Shown: positions 41,952 through 53,577 of the stretch, in pieces | Layout: each line of letters opens with the position of its first letter | Position numbering within the stretch: position 1 is the stretch's first letter | Assembly: GCA_025594325.1 (NCBI GenBank) | Contig: JANHCV010000002.1 | Location: forward strand, 124,001 to 188,000 | Direction of reading: 5' to 3' | DNA from: Blastocladiella emersonii ATCC 22665 | Lineage: Eukaryota > Blastocladiomycota > Blastocladiomycetes > Blastocladiales > Blastocladiaceae | Length of the DNA stretch: 64,000 bases | The notes under the pieces: generated by a model | What the model saw: the letters and a program-made list of their open reading frames with translations, nothing else | Told to the model about the DNA's origin: nothing | Database searches by the model: none | Program-made: the position numbers and the translations under genes

Positions 41952-43734
41952 ATGCAACACATAACCATGGAGCACGAGTATTCGCAAGATGTGGATCCGA
42001 CCGAGCTGTCCATCTTCCCCTTCACGCCTAAACCATTGACGTTGACAGTGAGTGGGACCCTCTCGAATGCCGAGTCGCCCGCGGCGCGTGCTCACCACCG
42101 GCGTCATCTAGCTCAAGTACCGCGAGGTACCCGTGGAGGCGGGCTCCGATGCGCCCCCGCGCAAGCTGGCGTACTTTGACGAGTTCTCGCCCGACTTCGC
42201 GGCCGATGCGACGGGGCTCGAGGCCGACCTGGAGGCCATGGTCGCCTTCTACGCCAACCTGTCGGTCGCGCCCAAGCCCGCGGCTGAGCCGATGCCGCCA
42301 CCCGCTGCCCTCCCGCGCAAGGGTGTCCGCACCATGGCATCTTCATCGAGCAATAAGGGCAAGGGCAAGGGCCGGCCGGCGTCAACAGCGCTCCCACCCG
42401 CCACGACCGACCCGAAGCGCCAGAAGACGACGACCGAGGCGCCCGTCTTTGCCTCGCAGGGTGGGCGGTCGTCGCCCATGGACGTCGACCCAGAAGAGAG
42501 ACACAGTACGGTGTGCTTGCCCGTCGCTCAACCGGCGCCGAGTCTTACTTGGTTCCGTGTCATGTAGCGTACGAGTCCTTCCTCGCCGAGCTCAACAAGG
42601 ACCCGAGCGGACTCGTAAAACTGGACGCGCAGCCCACGGACCCGTTCCCGACGGCGCGGTACCAGTACGCGACCGAGCTCGTGTACTCGGACCAGGTGAC
42701 GCCGCCCGACCTGACGGCGGTGGTGTCGTGCGACTGCCGCAAGGGCGAGACGTGCGTCGCGCCGCCGCCGTACAAGCTGACCAAGGGAGGGCGCGGGAAC
42801 GGGCCGGGCAAGCGGCCGCCGATCGCGACGTGCAGCCACAGCGACAACGAGCCCGCGAGCTACACGGCCGACGGCCTGCTGCAGGAGTTGGTGCAGACGC
42901 GCGTCGACGCGCCCGACGCGGTCAAGTCGTTTGAGGTCATCGAGTGCAACAAGAACTGCCTGTGCGACATGCGGTGTCCGAACCGCGTGTCGCAGCGCGG
43001 CGTGCAGTTCGAGCTCATCGTGCGCCACGTCCCCGGAAAGGGCCTGGGCGTGTTCGCGGGGTCCGATATCCCCAAGGGCGCGTTCGTGGCCGAGTACCTC
43101 GGCGAGGTGCTCAACGAGGAGCAGGTCGAGGCGCGGTGCGAGGTCGGCATGACCTACTTCTTCGATATGGACTTTTACACGGCGTCGCTGCCGGACGAGG
43201 AGCGCGAGGAGATGGCCCAGTCCATGCCGCCGCTCGCCATCGATGCGCGGTACTGCGGCAGCGTCGCGCGCTTCTTCAACCACTCGTACGTTCACTTTCG
43301 CGCGAGCGTTCCTCGTGGTCTCACCCCCTTCCATCGCGCGCCCGTCGTCGTCGTCGTGTAGTTGCAGCCCGAACCTGTGCGTCGGCGTGATCCGGTACGA
43401 CACGCTAAACCCCAACTTCCACCGGATCGGGTTCTACGCGCGCAAGGACGTGCGCAAGGGCGACGAGCTGACCTTCGACTACCAGGGCGGCGGCGACGCG
43501 GCCGCGGCCAAGTCGGCGGCCCCACAGCGCCGCGGAAACCGGCGTCGGCGCGGCGGCGGCAAGTCGGCGGGGGCCAAGCGGCCCGGGTCGCGGTCGAGCT
43601 CGCGCAACGCGGCCACGCCGTCGCCGACCAACATGGGCGGCGCGTCCGAGGGCGACACGGCGTCGGGCGGCAGCTTCCAGTCGTTTGCGTGCGAGTGCCG
43701 GTCGACCAACTGCCGCGGGACCATCTTTCAGTAG
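41952..43734 (+). CDS. SUV39/Clr4-type SET-domain histone lysine methyltransferase
   Basis: Exons 41952-42047, 42112-42505, 42568-43285 and 43362-43734 encode 526 residues. The introns are 64, 62 and 76 nt. The last splice rebuilds the invariant NHSCSPNL (about residues 400-407), confirming it. A cysteine-rich pre-SET region (CDCRKGETC ... CNKNCLCDMRC) precedes the SET core, which has KGLGVFAG, AEYLGEV, the DARYCGSVARFFNHS motif and ELTFDY. A post-SET CECRSTNC ends the protein. Pre- and post-SET together indicate an H3K9 methyltransferase of the SUV39 clade, acting in heterochromatin. No chromodomain is visible in the short N-terminus. A Met at 41967 is an alternative start. A basic Gly/Arg/Lys insert lies between SET and post-SET. 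Confidence 0.9.
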
Positions 43735-43850
43735 TCGCAGAATACACTCGTTTGCCTTGGTCGCTAGACCTGTGTGTCGTCGCTGTGGCGACCTGTGTGG
43801 CGACCCGTCCTCCCGCCCAACCTCCTCTCCCTCCTCCTTGCCTCGACACC

Positions 43851-46193
43851 ATGCTGCCGCGCGCAGGCAGCCCGGCACACCATGCAACTAATGTAACTGA
43901 ACCATCCGACGACGCGGGCGAGCATCGCGCCACGCTGCTCAATCTGCCCTCGGAACTCGCCGCCGCGATCCTCGGCCACGTCAGCGACCTCGAGGATCTC
44001 GTCGCCGTCGCCCACACATGCCGCGCCCTTCGCACACTCGCGCTGCAGACGCTGGCGGAGCGCGTCGACGCGGCACTCGTGCGAGACCGCGCGCCGTGGC
44101 ATGTCTCGACCGACGCTCGCCTGGCGAGTTCCGCGCATGGTGAGATCGAGTGTGTGCCGATCGAGCAGTTCGACGGGTTCACCGTGAGCGGACTCGTTGT
44201 GCCACGCCGCGACCAACGCGCCGTGCTCCGCCTCCCGCACGCCGTGTGCCGCCGCCTCGCCATCGAGCTGTGCCCGTCATCGTTGCCGAATCCGCCAGTA
44301 CGTGGCGACCAGGTTGAGCTGGCGGTCCTCGCGTCGCGCGACTTGTTCCCAGCCCTCGTCGCGCTCGACATCCAGTCCTCGGGTGACTCTGCCTCCACCA
44401 ACGGCGACGCGGAGGGCTCGGACAGCGACGATGCGGGCCGCGCGTTCAGCGAGCTCATGGCGAAACGCGCCGCCTCCATACCACCTCGGCAGCCGACCAT
44501 GGACTGGTCCGCGCTCGTCCGCCCGCACGCGGCGCACCTGACGAGCCTGGCGCTCGAGTTCCCGCTGCGCGCGTGCCCGGACCTCAGCGACCTGTCACTC
44601 CCGGTCCTGCGGTCGCTGACGCTCAAGTGCTCGGTGCCCACCTCCCTCCCCACCTCCCTCCCGCGGCTCGAGCAGCTCTCGCTCGTGTGCCGGCCGATCT
44701 CGGCGCGGTTCCTCGCGACCCTGTCGACGACCGCGCCACGGATCGCGCGGCTCGACGTCCTGGGCGGGTTCACGGGCTCGTCGCGCGCGCCCGCGTCCCT
44801 CACCCTCCCGCTTACGCTGCGCCGCGTGACGCTCGGCGGGCGCACCGCGGTGCTCGCCCCCGCGCTGTGGGTGACCTCCGTGACGCGGTTCCCGGCAGCG
44901 GCGTACGCGACGGCGCAGTCGTCGCCCGCGGCGCTCGACCAGGTGGCGGCGCAGTTTGCGGGGGTGCGCGACCTGACGCTCGCGGCGCCGTTGGTCATCA
45001 CGCGCGGCGTCGTGGGCGCGCTCGCGCGGATCGCCGGGAACCTGACGCGGCTCGCGCTCGCGAGCGATGTGGGGCTCGAGGACCTGAGCGAGCCGTCGGC
45101 GCCGACGGGGACGACACGGCGCCGGCCGCGCCCGCTCGGACTCGCGTTCCCGTCGCTCGTCGACCTGCGCGGTCCCGCGGTCGCCGTCGCGTTCCTGATG
45201 CACCACGCGGGGATGCCGATGCTCGCGTCGGTCGACGTGCTGGGGCAGCCGCCGAGCGTCACGGCGGCGTGGCCGCGCGCGTGGGTCCCGCCGCGGATGC
45301 AGGTTGTCGGGCGGCCGCACGATCTCGCCGCCGCGTTGCCGCGCGTGGACGGGCGGCGGCTGAGTATCGGGGCGCGGCTGACGGTCGATATCTCCGGGTT
45401 CCCGCACCTGACGCGCGCCGCGGTGCGCCCGGGATTGGCGGACGGGGAGGTCGAGAGCGTGACGTTGGTGGGCGACGCGGCGAGCATGGCGCGGCTCACG
45501 CGGGTCGAGGCGACCACGGCGTGCCGCGGGCTCGCGCAGATGCTCCCGCAGTGCACGCGCGTGGCGCACCTGGTCCTCGCCGCGCTCGGGACTTCGGATT
45601 CCGACAGTGGGGCCGAGTGGCCGTCGCTCGTCCCGCGCCTCCCGCCGCTCCCCGCTCTGACGTCACTGACGCTTGTCGCGCCACCCGCTGGCTACCTGAC
45701 GCTGCAGGCGCCGTCGTTCCTGTCATTCCTGACCTCCTGCCCGCGCCTCGCCTCCCTTTCCCTCCCACCGTCCCGAACGCGCCTGATCGCGGACCTCGCC
45801 AACGACGACCTGCTGCACCCGACGACGTGGGCGACGCAGCCTCCGGCGCCGCTGACGCTCGCGTGGCACGCGCGCAGCGCGCGGGTGTGGCGCGGCGCCG
45901 TGCGCGACGTGCTTGCGCATCACGGGTGGCAAGAGCTCGTGCGCGAGCACGGGCCGGCGGGTGGGCGGCCCGCGGTGCATGTGCATGTCAGTCACGCGGT
46001 CGGCGAGCCGGACCTGTTCGTGCGCACGGTCGCGGCGGTCGTGGGACCGGGCGCGGCGGAGGGGTCCCCCGTCGTGGTCCAGGTCAGCGCGCAGGTCCAG
46101 GAGGAGGAGGATGGCGTGGCCGAGGTCGCGGAACGGCTGCGCCGCGCGGGGTGCGCGGTCGCGGTCAAGCGGAAACGTGCGCGGGCGTGGTGA
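43851..46193 (+). CDS. F-box protein
   Basis: A single exon encodes 780 residues. An F-box is at about 28-66 (LLNLPSELAAAILGHVSDLEDLVAVAHTCRAL split across the two helices), with the usual L-P-x-E start. The rest contains repeated strands of the LTSLALEF, LRSLTLKC and LEQLSLVC type, suggesting degenerate leucine-rich repeats. F-box proteins recruit substrates to SCF ubiquitin ligases through Skp1; the substrate is unknown. It starts 117 nt after the SET gene stop on the same strand. It ends 29 nt before the stop of the convergent membrane-protein gene. Confidence 0.8.
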   Translation: MLPRAGSPAHHATNVTEPSDDAGEHRATLLNLPSELAAAILGHVSDLEDLVAVAHTCRALRTLALQTLAERVDAALVRDRAPWHVSTDARLASSAHGEIECVPIEQFDGFTVSGLVVPRRDQRAVLRLPHAVCRRLAIELCPSSLPNPPVRGDQVELAVLASRDLFPALVALDIQSSGDSASTNGDAEGSDSDDAGRAFSELMAKRAASIPPRQPTMDWSALVRPHAAHLTSLALEFPLRACPDLSDLSLPVLRSLTLKCSVPTSLPTSLPRLEQLSLVCRPISARFLATLSTTAPRIARLDVLGGFTGSSRAPASLTLPLTLRRVTLGGRTAVLAPALWVTSVTRFPAAAYATAQSSPAALDQVAAQFAGVRDLTLAAPLVITRGVVGALARIAGNLTRLALASDVGLEDLSEPSAPTGTTRRRPRPLGLAFPSLVDLRGPAVAVAFLMHHAGMPMLASVDVLGQPPSVTAAWPRAWVPPRMQVVGRPHDLAAALPRVDGRRLSIGARLTVDISGFPHLTRAAVRPGLADGEVESVTLVGDAASMARLTRVEATTACRGLAQMLPQCTRVAHLVLAALGTSDSDSGAEWPSLVPRLPPLPALTSLTLVAPPAGYLTLQAPSFLSFLTSCPRLASLSLPPSRTRLIADLANDDLLHPTTWATQPPAPLTLAWHARSARVWRGAVRDVLAHHGWQELVREHGPAGGRPAVHVHVSHAVGEPDLFVRTVAAVVGPGAAEGSPVVVQVSAQVQEEEDGVAEVAERLRRAGCAVAVKRKRARAW

Positions 46194-46222
46194 TGGATGT
46201 GCAAAGTGTATATACAGAGTGA

Positions 46223-47651
46223 TCAACGTTTGAGACACACGACGACCTGCGCCTTGGCCTTATCCACGACCACCGACCCCGCGGCCGCCGCCTTGGTCGT
46301 CGTGCTGACCTTGCGCCCGGGTACGAGCTTGATCCCGCGCCGGCCCAGCGGGCGCGTGGCCTCCTTCCCCTCGCTAGGCCCCGCAAGGACGGGCCGCACC
46401 GGCGCCTTGAACTCGGCCTCGAGCGTGTGAACGAGCGTCTGCGTCTCGCGCTGGATGTGCGGCGGAACAGCGGAGACCGCGACGCCGCCGCGCGCGCGGC
46501 ACAGGTTGTCGGCCTCGGCGTGCGACGCGACGGGGCGGGCGACGCCGATGACCAGGGCGCGCGGCGACTCGAGCGTCCGGATCGACGGGCGGTACCGCGT
46601 GCATAGCGGGGCGGCGGGGGTGCCGTTCGGGAGGGTCCAGCCGACCTAAAGCGAGGTGTGAGTGGCAGGACGGTGGGTGTGAAGGGGGAGTAGTACCTTG
46701 GCCGTCGCGCCCGAGCCCGTCAGCTGCGCGGCGAGCCCGTCGAGCCCGTGCGCCGACCCGTCCCACGACGCGACGTGCACGCGGCGCTCGGCCGCGGGCA
46801 GGTTGCCGAGGCACTGCACGAGGACTACACCAGGGACCGCGCGTCAGTTCATCCAAGACCCCACCCACTCATCCCATCCCAGAAAACGTACACGGCGCGA
46901 GCTCCGCCGCATCCCGCTGCCCGACGACATGCGCGAGCTCGAGCCCATGCTCCTCGCACAGGCCGTGCGCGTCAAACACGCGGTTCCTTGCGCGGCCCGC
47001 CCACCACGACCCGCCGCGCGGCCAGAGCGCGGCTTCGCGGGGCACGATCCAGTCGCCTCCCCCATTACTCGCGGTCGCGACACACTCAGTCGGGACCGAC
47101 GCGTGGCGCACGCGCACCGTGTTGCCGCCGCCGACGGGCGACGTGGCGTCGGTCGGGATCCACGACCCGCGCCGCCCGTGGTGCAGGCCTGGCGCGGCGG
47201 CGCCCGGGCTCGTGTACCCGGCGACGAACCGCTCGAGGTGCCACTGGTGCGGGTTGAGCGCGCGCGGGATGGCCGCGGCCGCGGCGCGCTCACCGGCGGC
47301 GGGCGAGGCGTCCGGGTACGTGTCGGGCAGCGCGGCCGCGTGCTTGCTGTGCGCGCGGAGCGTCGGGAAGTGGTACGTGGTGCAGTCGGGCGACGTGGTG
47401 AAGGCCGAGAAGAGCGCGGGGAGCGTGCACTTTTGCGCGTGCGGCGACAGCGCGGGCGGCGGGGGCGCGGGTGGTGCAGACGGTGGTGCTGGACATGTTT
47501 CGGCGGGAGATGTCTGGGCGGGTGTGCGGTCGAGGTGCGAGAAGATGTTGGCGTGCAGGAAGAACTCGATGAAGGTGGCCCACGTCAGCACGAACGCCAC
47601 GTATTTTACCAGGAACAGCGTCTTGCGCTTGAGCGAGCGGACGAGTCCCAT
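46223..47651 (-). CDS. Predicted type II membrane protein, unknown function
   Basis: Exons 47651-46892, 46824-46697 and 46645-46223 encode 436 residues. The introns are 67 nt and 51 nt, and the phases (1 and 0) agree. A short basic N-terminus (MGLVRSLKRKTLFLVK) precedes one membrane helix at about 12-34, so the body is probably lumenal. A Pro-rich stem follows. The remaining domain has several cysteines and Trp, with ordered segments such as RVHVASWDGSAHGLDGL and ALVIGVARPVASHAEADNLC. The topology resembles Golgi glycosyltransferases, but no DxD motif or known fold is visible, so no enzyme is assigned. Confidence 0.68.
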
Positions 47652-47882
47652 TGCAGTTCAGTAGTCTGTTCTTAGTTGCAGAGCCGGTTGGGGTCGGGGG
47701 AGGAGAGCGAGGAGGTCGATCGACGAAGGCGAGGCGCGCGTGGGACGGATGTGTAACAAGTCGCGCCGCGCCACATCACGCGTCGCTCACTTACTCAAAA
47801 CATGATGTTGACCGAATGATAGTAAATGTATGTACACGCAATAGAGGGTAATAAATGAACACTGTCAAGGTATCCTCGAAGC

Positions 47883-49196
47883 CTACGCCGACGCGCGCCG
47901 CCGTCCGCCCGCGGCCCGCGCGCTCGCCTTGCCTGCGACGACGGACGTGCGGCGCTGCTTGCGCGCTCCGCCTCCAGACACGACCTCGCCACGCGCCGCC
48001 GCCGCCGCTGCCGCCGCCGCTGCCGCCGCCGCATCCGCGGCCATGACGGCCGCGCGGTGAGCCGCTGCGCGCGCCGCGGCCTCGTGCTCGTCGACCACCT
48101 CCTCGCCCCCCTCCTCATCATCTTCACTATTCCCCCGCGAACCCCCACGCCGCTTGGTGTTGAAGTGGGTGCGGTGGTGCTGCCACCGGTTGTCGTTGCG
48201 CGCAAACTGGGCGCGGCACCCGGGGAACGGGCACGCGAACGGTTTCGCGTCGGCGTGCACGCACTTCTCGTGCCGGTGCAGGTGGCCCGACGACGTGAAC
48301 ACGCGGCCGCAGCCGGGCACGGTGCACGGGTACACACGCGACGCGCGGCGAGGGGGTGCGGCAGAGGCGGTAGGAGGGGCGGAGACGGGGGCGGGAGCTG
48401 GCGGGGACGGGAGCGGCGACGGGAGCTGCTGCTGGAACTGCTGGTGGTGGTAGGCTGGCATCGGCGGGAGGACCATGGGCGGGACCGGGGGCAGCGGTGG
48501 GAGCGGCGGGAGCGCCTGCTGCGCCACGAACGACGACGGCACGGGCATGGGCGGCGGCGTCGCGACAGCGAGCGACGGGCCGAGGAGCGGCGACAGCGTC
48601 GGGTGCCGGTCGCTCGCAGGCGCGAGGGCCGACTGAGTATCGGCGTCCGCGTCCATGTCCATGGCGTCGGCGTCGCCGTCAGCGTCGAGGTCGGTGCCCC
48701 ACGACGGCGGCGTCAGCAGCATCGCCGACAGCGGGAACGCGAACGCGGGCGACTGCGGCGGGCTCGGCGCCGACCACATGTTGCCGACGGCGGCGGCGTT
48801 GCCCCAGCCGCCGGCGGTCGTCGAGCACGCCGACGAGGTCGATGACCGGCGCGACGACGCGGCGGACGCGTACGCGTACGCGTCGTCGCACAGGGACATG
48901 GCGGGGGTCGGCGGCGCCGTGGGCAGGCTGCTGCCGCCGCAGTGGAACGGGATGGACAGGATCGAGTTGCGGCGGGATGGCTCCGTCGCGTCGGCCGAGG
49001 GCGGGGGAGGGGAGGAAGGCGACCACGGCCCGTGCTCGGCCAGCACCGAGCGGACGGTCGGGAGCGACAGCGGCAGGCCCGTGCGCGGGAGCGACAGCGG
49101 CAGGCCCGTGCGCGGGACCGAGTCGCGGCGCCGGCACCACTTGAGGTACAGGTCGGCCTCGCGCGGTCGCGGGACGTGGGTGACGGTCGGCTCCAT
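47883..49196 (-). CDS. C2H2 zinc-finger transcription factor
   Basis: A single exon encodes 437 residues. Two adjacent fingers lie at about 292-345: CTVPGCGRVFTSSGHLHRHEKCVH and a second of the form C-x4-C-x12-H-x3-H (CPFPGCRAQFARNDNRWQHH). The linker DAKPF resembles the TGEKP type. Upstream are acidic and Pro-rich stretches suited to transactivation (DADGDADAMDMDADAD). Downstream is an acidic then a basic low-complexity tail (KQRR). Paired fingers after a long disordered region are typical of fungal stress or developmental regulators; the target genes are unknown. A 24-bp direct repeat doubles the segment RTGLPLSLP near the N-terminus. Confidence 0.85.
   Translation of the reverse strand: MEPTVTHVPRPREADLYLKWCRRRDSVPRTGLPLSLPRTGLPLSLPTVRSVLAEHGPWSPSSPPPPSADATEPSRRNSILSIPFHCGGSSLPTAPPTPAMSLCDDAYAYASAASSRRSSTSSACSTTAGGWGNAAAVGNMWSAPSPPQSPAFAFPLSAMLLTPPSWGTDLDADGDADAMDMDADADTQSALAPASDRHPTLSPLLGPSLAVATPPPMPVPSSFVAQQALPPLPPLPPVPPMVLPPMPAYHHQQFQQQLPSPLPSPPAPAPVSAPPTASAAPPRRASRVYPCTVPGCGRVFTSSGHLHRHEKCVHADAKPFACPFPGCRAQFARNDNRWQHHRTHFNTKRRGGSRGNSEDDEEGGEEVVDEHEAAARAAAHRAAVMAADAAAAAAAAAAAAARGEVVSGGGARKQRRTSVVAGKASARAAGGRRRASA
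49062..49115 (+). repeat. 27-bp tandem duplication inside the zinc-finger gene
   Basis: Two adjacent copies of a unit beginning GGGAGCGACAGCGGCAGGCC encode a doubled RTGLPLSLP segment in frame. Confidence 0.85.
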
Positions 49197-50178
49197 GGTC
49201 GGACGGGTTTGGGTTGGTGGGGATGATGAAGAGGAGCACGACGCGCGCGATGGGGACGATGATCAGGGACGGGACGGAGCGCGGGCCCCGCGCCGCTTTA
49301 TCTCCGCGACCCGGGTCGCGGCCGGGGCCGAGGGCGCAGCGGCAGCCGCGGCGGCGACAAGGTTGCACGTCCTGCAAGGGACAGAAGCCGCAGCCGCAGC
49401 GCAGGAACGAATCCTGCAGGGCCTGCATGGCCTCCGGGCGGGCGTGACGCCAGCATGAACGGACGGGCGCCCGAACCGCCGCTGCGGTCGCGGTGCGCCG
49501 CCCCACGAATCCTGCAGCGCGAGCCCTGCCTGCCCGCTCAGGGATCAGGATCAGCGCCGCGTCATCGAGCGTCTTCGGACGTGGCCGGCATGAACTTTGC
49601 GCGCGTGTGTGGCTGGTGCGCCGCGTCCCTCCCCCGCGTCCCGCCGCGCTCGACGATCCCTGCGATCGTCCTCATGCACGCTCGTGCGACGCGTCGGACA
49701 CTGCGCGCATCGGTGGGCGCCCTCTGCCGTCGTCGTTGCGTGGAGTTGCATGGCAGATCACGGCGGGATCACGGCGTCGAGGGGGACGCGACGCGACGCG
49801 TGGTCGGCGCCGACTCGCGCACGGACGACGACGATGCGCCGCTGGCCAGCAGAGTTCCTCTCAGGCTCCAGCCGCAGCGCAGCAGAGGCCCTGCGCGCGT
49901 TAGAGCTCCTCCACCCTCCGCTGGCTCTTGCATGACCGTTCATGCTTGGGCGCCACCATCATGCATCCCGCGTCGGGCGCCGCCGCCCCTGGCCGACCGC
50001 AGCGGCAGGCATCGCGGGACGTGTCGAATTCGCAGGACCGAGTCATGCGCTGCGGTTCTCACGACGCTCACAGCGAGGATCAGGGCCGGCGGGTCATGCA
50101 AAACGGTGTAGATGATGGTGATGAGTGTACAGGGGAGGGGAATGTGCTAGGGTGCGCGTCGCTCAGCGCGTCGCTCGA
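49197..50178. other. Intergenic region, 982 nt
   Basis: This is the upstream region of the zinc-finger gene (-) and the 3' side of the MPS1 gene. A GATAAAG-like box lies about 100 nt upstream of the zinc-finger ATG. A 13-bp direct repeat ACGAATCCTGCAG occurs at about 49407 and 49504. Overlapping ORFs here have no domain and poor codon structure. Confidence 0.5.
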
Positions 50179-53100
50179 TCATTTGGCCGACGACGAGGAC
50201 GACGATCGCTTGGACGCGGACGACGAGGACCGCGCAGCCGCCTCAGCCGCCTTGGCCGCGGCCGCCCAGCTGCGGCGCACGCGTTCCTGGCCGACGAGGT
50301 TCTCGGGCATGACGAACGGGTGCTCGAGCAACGTCGCGGTATCCGCCCGCGCATCGAGCCCGCGGTGGAGGCACCGGTGGATGCAGTCGACGAGGAACGC
50401 GGTATCCTCGAACTCGCCGCGCCCGTTGTAGCTGCTGCCGCCGTCGTCGTGGTGGAGCGGGGCCGGGTTGACGCCGTCGAACCCGAGCGGGCCGGCGACG
50501 AGCGCGCCCGGTGCACTCGGCGCCATGCCGCGGCGGATCCGCGGGTACGCGATCGGGTACCGCGGGTCCGGGATCCGGTTGAACTTCTCGCCCATGGTCA
50601 GCCGCGCGAACGGCGCGCGACCGTACAGCAGCTGGTACAGGATGCACCCGAGCGACCACACGTCCGCCTTGCGGTTGAGCTGCATGGCCGCGTCGGCCGT
50701 CGCTGGTGCGGCCGCGGACGAGGAGGCGAACGGGTCGTCGGACGCCGACTGCTGGTGCTGCTGGTACCGCGGCGGGTCCTTGTTCACCGTGCCGCGGATC
50801 CCCTCGGGCGACATGTAGTTCATGGTACCGACCTGCGAGTCAAAGTGGGCCTTGGTGGTGTCGTGGGCCATGGTCTTGGCGATCCCAAAGTCGATGAGCT
50901 TGAGCTCCGACTTGACGAGGACAAAGTTGGCGGGCTTGAGGTCGGCGTGGATCGTCTTGTGCTGGTGCAGCGCGTGGACGCACTCGACCATGTTGCGCCA
51001 GTAGTAGCGGATGAAGTTGAGGTCAATGGGCTTGTCGGTGCGCATCGCGATGGCCTTGGCCATGTCCATTTCGCCGAGCTCCATGACCAGGTACAGGCGC
51101 TTCCCCTTGAGGTCCACCTCGTGCGTGAACAGCTTGATCACGCTCTTGCACCCCTCGTCGTTGAGCTGCTTGAGCTTGGCCGCCTCGTCCAGCCACATCT
51201 TGGTGCTCGACTCGTCCGAGCCCTCGGCGTCGAGCTTGACGCGCTTGCTACAAACGTGCAGGGTGAGTGAGCGAGTGCCGCGAGCACATCCTTCAAAAAA
51301 AAAACGTACATGGCGACCACCGTTTTGGTCCCTTCGGGCACCGCCTGGTACACGGTGGAGCTGCCGCCGTGCCCAATCGTGTCGCCGTACTTGTACTTGC
51401 GCCCGCGGATGTACACGACGTGCCGCTTCTTCTCGGGCGACACCTCGACCGAGTCGAACTTGGCGCCCGGCGGCTGCTGCGGCTGCTCGGCCGACCTGCG
51501 CTGCGCCGGCGCGACGCGCGCGGGACCCGCGGCGCCCGAGGATGGCGGCGGCATCGAGCTGCTGCTGCCGCTCCTACTCGCGGTCGTGCGCGGTGGGCCC
51601 GACGCTGCCGAGTTGGGCCGCGACGGCGCAGCCTTGGACGACAAAGCGTCCGGGCGGCGGTTCTCGGCGACGCGTTTCCGCTCACCCGCGGGGGTCGCAG
51701 CGGCGGGCGGCGGCGGAGGCAGTGGGTCCTGCGGCTCGGTCTTGCCCTCGTCGACATTGACATCGACGTCCATGGCGGACCCCTGCGACGACGACGACGC
51801 GCGACTGCTGGCGCGCTCCTCGACGGCATCGAGGACGCGGGGCAACGGCGCGGTCGCTCCCGCAGCCGGGATCGCGACCCGCGACACGCTGGGCGTCGAG
51901 TCGACCCCCGCCGCCGCGTACCGATGATGTCCAGCGGCACGGTGCGACCCGGGGGCGCCTGACGGCGTCGACTCGACACCACCACCATTCCGCCCGGCGC
52001 GCGCGCCCGCGGTCAGCGATACATGCGGAGTGCCGCCACTCGAGGCCGACGAGATGGACGACAGCGACGCCGAGTCGCCGCTGCGCAGCGCGTTCAGCGC
52101 CGCGGCGCCGCCCCAGATGGCCGAGTACCCGGACGACGTGCGCGTGACCGAGTCGTTGGGCCGCGCCACGGTGCCGGTCGTCGGCGTCTGCAGCACCACG
52201 GCGCGGCGGGGCGCGGGGGCGGACGGGCCGGAACCGGGCGCGGACCCGGCGTGCACGTGCGAGCTCCACGCGGTCCGCGGCGTCAGGGCGTCCGGGTCGC
52301 TCGGGCGGTGCGCCAGCACGGGCTTGACGTGGTCCATGGACCGGGACGCGCCCGCTGATGGGGCGGGGGTTGGTGCCGCCGGGGCAGCGGCCGCGTGTTG
52401 CGGGGTCGGCGTCGGGTCCGCCGCGCGGCGAGCACCATCGCCGGCGGCGGCGCGCGCAATCGAGACGGTCAGCGGCTCGGTCGACGTGACGTCGTCCTCG
52501 TCGAGCGTGGTCGCCGCGTACGCGGGCGCGCTACCGCTGCGCGCGCCGAACGAGCCCGCGGGGTACTTTGGGCGAAACGCGGCGGCGGCGGCGGCGGCGG
52601 AGGACGCAGGCGGTGCGCGGTGCGGCTGCTGCTGCTGCGGGGTCGAGATCGAGACCGACGCGGCGCGGTTGGGCCGCGATGCCGTGGCGAGGTCGATGGT
52701 GGCGGTCACGTCAATGTCAAAGGGGTTGTGATTGCTCGCTGCGGCGGCGTAGGAGGCGGGCGCGGGCGCAGGCTGGCTGGCTCTGGCGGCGGCCTCGGCG
52801 ATGAGCCGTTCCGAGAGGTCGAGGACCGGGTCGAAGCTGCCGGTGCCGGGGCGCCACGCGCTGCCGCCGGCCGTGGACCGCGGCGCGAACGCCGACGACG
52901 ATGACGACGGCGCGCCGAACAGCGAGCCGGTGAAGGTGCTGTCGTTCCCGTCGGCAGCGGGGTCGGGGAGGCCGATCTCCTCCTTGTGCTTGCGCAGGAA
53001 GCTCTGGTACTAGAAACCGGGTGCGGATCGGGTCAGTCGTCGTGTGTGCTGCGACACGCGGCCGAGGCCGAGGAGAGCGTACCGTGGCCCACGGGTCGTG

Positions 53101-53289
53101 CACCTCGTCCTGCGCCGCCGCCGCAGTCGTTGCCGTCGCCCGCGAGCCGCCGGCTGCGTCGGTCCGTGCGCGCTTCACGGCGAGGCGGGTCTCGGCGGAC
53201 AGGTTCGCGGTCGAGGCCGGGCCCGCGGCGGAGGAGGAAGCAGGGACCTCGCTGCCCGTGACAAAGCGGCCCTTGGATGCGCTCCACAT
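50179..53289 (-). CDS. MPS1: MPS1/TTK dual-specificity protein kinase
   Basis: Exons 53289-53083, 53009-51310 and 51247-50179 encode 991 residues, with introns of 73 and 62 nt. The second intron begins GTACGTTTTTTTTT and, when removed, creates the kinase lysine in VAIKRV (K637). The N-terminal 590 residues are disordered (Ala/Pro/Ser), starting with a conserved-looking YQSFLRKHKEEIGLPD helix. Kinase motifs are the glycine loop IGHGGSSTVY, HADLKPANF (D738) and DFGIAK (D755). The activation segment has SQVGTMNYMSPE, the hallmark of Mps1. Mps1 drives the spindle assembly checkpoint by phosphorylating Knl1 and, in fungi, spindle pole body duplication. A Gln/Ser/Ala insert follows the activation loop, and the C-terminal tail is poly-Ser. 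All catalytic residues are present. Confidence 0.93.
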
Positions 53290-53577
53290 GGGGGTCTAGT
53301 GCGTGTGTTGATGCGTTGCAGGGAGAGCGGGGTGCCCGATCGTGTGTACGGTGGAGAGCAAGAGCAGCGAGCGGGGAGAGGGGCGAGGAGCGACGGCGCG
53401 GCAGTGGGAAGGCCGACCCGCCGAGCCAGCCGAGTCGAGCAGCGAAGCCACGCAACGTGACTAGTGTGCCGATGAGCAACGCGCCTTTACGCGAACGAAC
53501 GAGAGAGATGAGGAAGAGGGGGGAGTATATTCGTTGGTACACAGCCATCACGCCATCCACACAACACCACACGTCGC

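Noticed and set aside
43292-45556. A 754-codon minus-strand frame opposite the SET and F-box genes
   Set aside because: No domain; the opposite strand encodes recognisable SET and F-box proteins.
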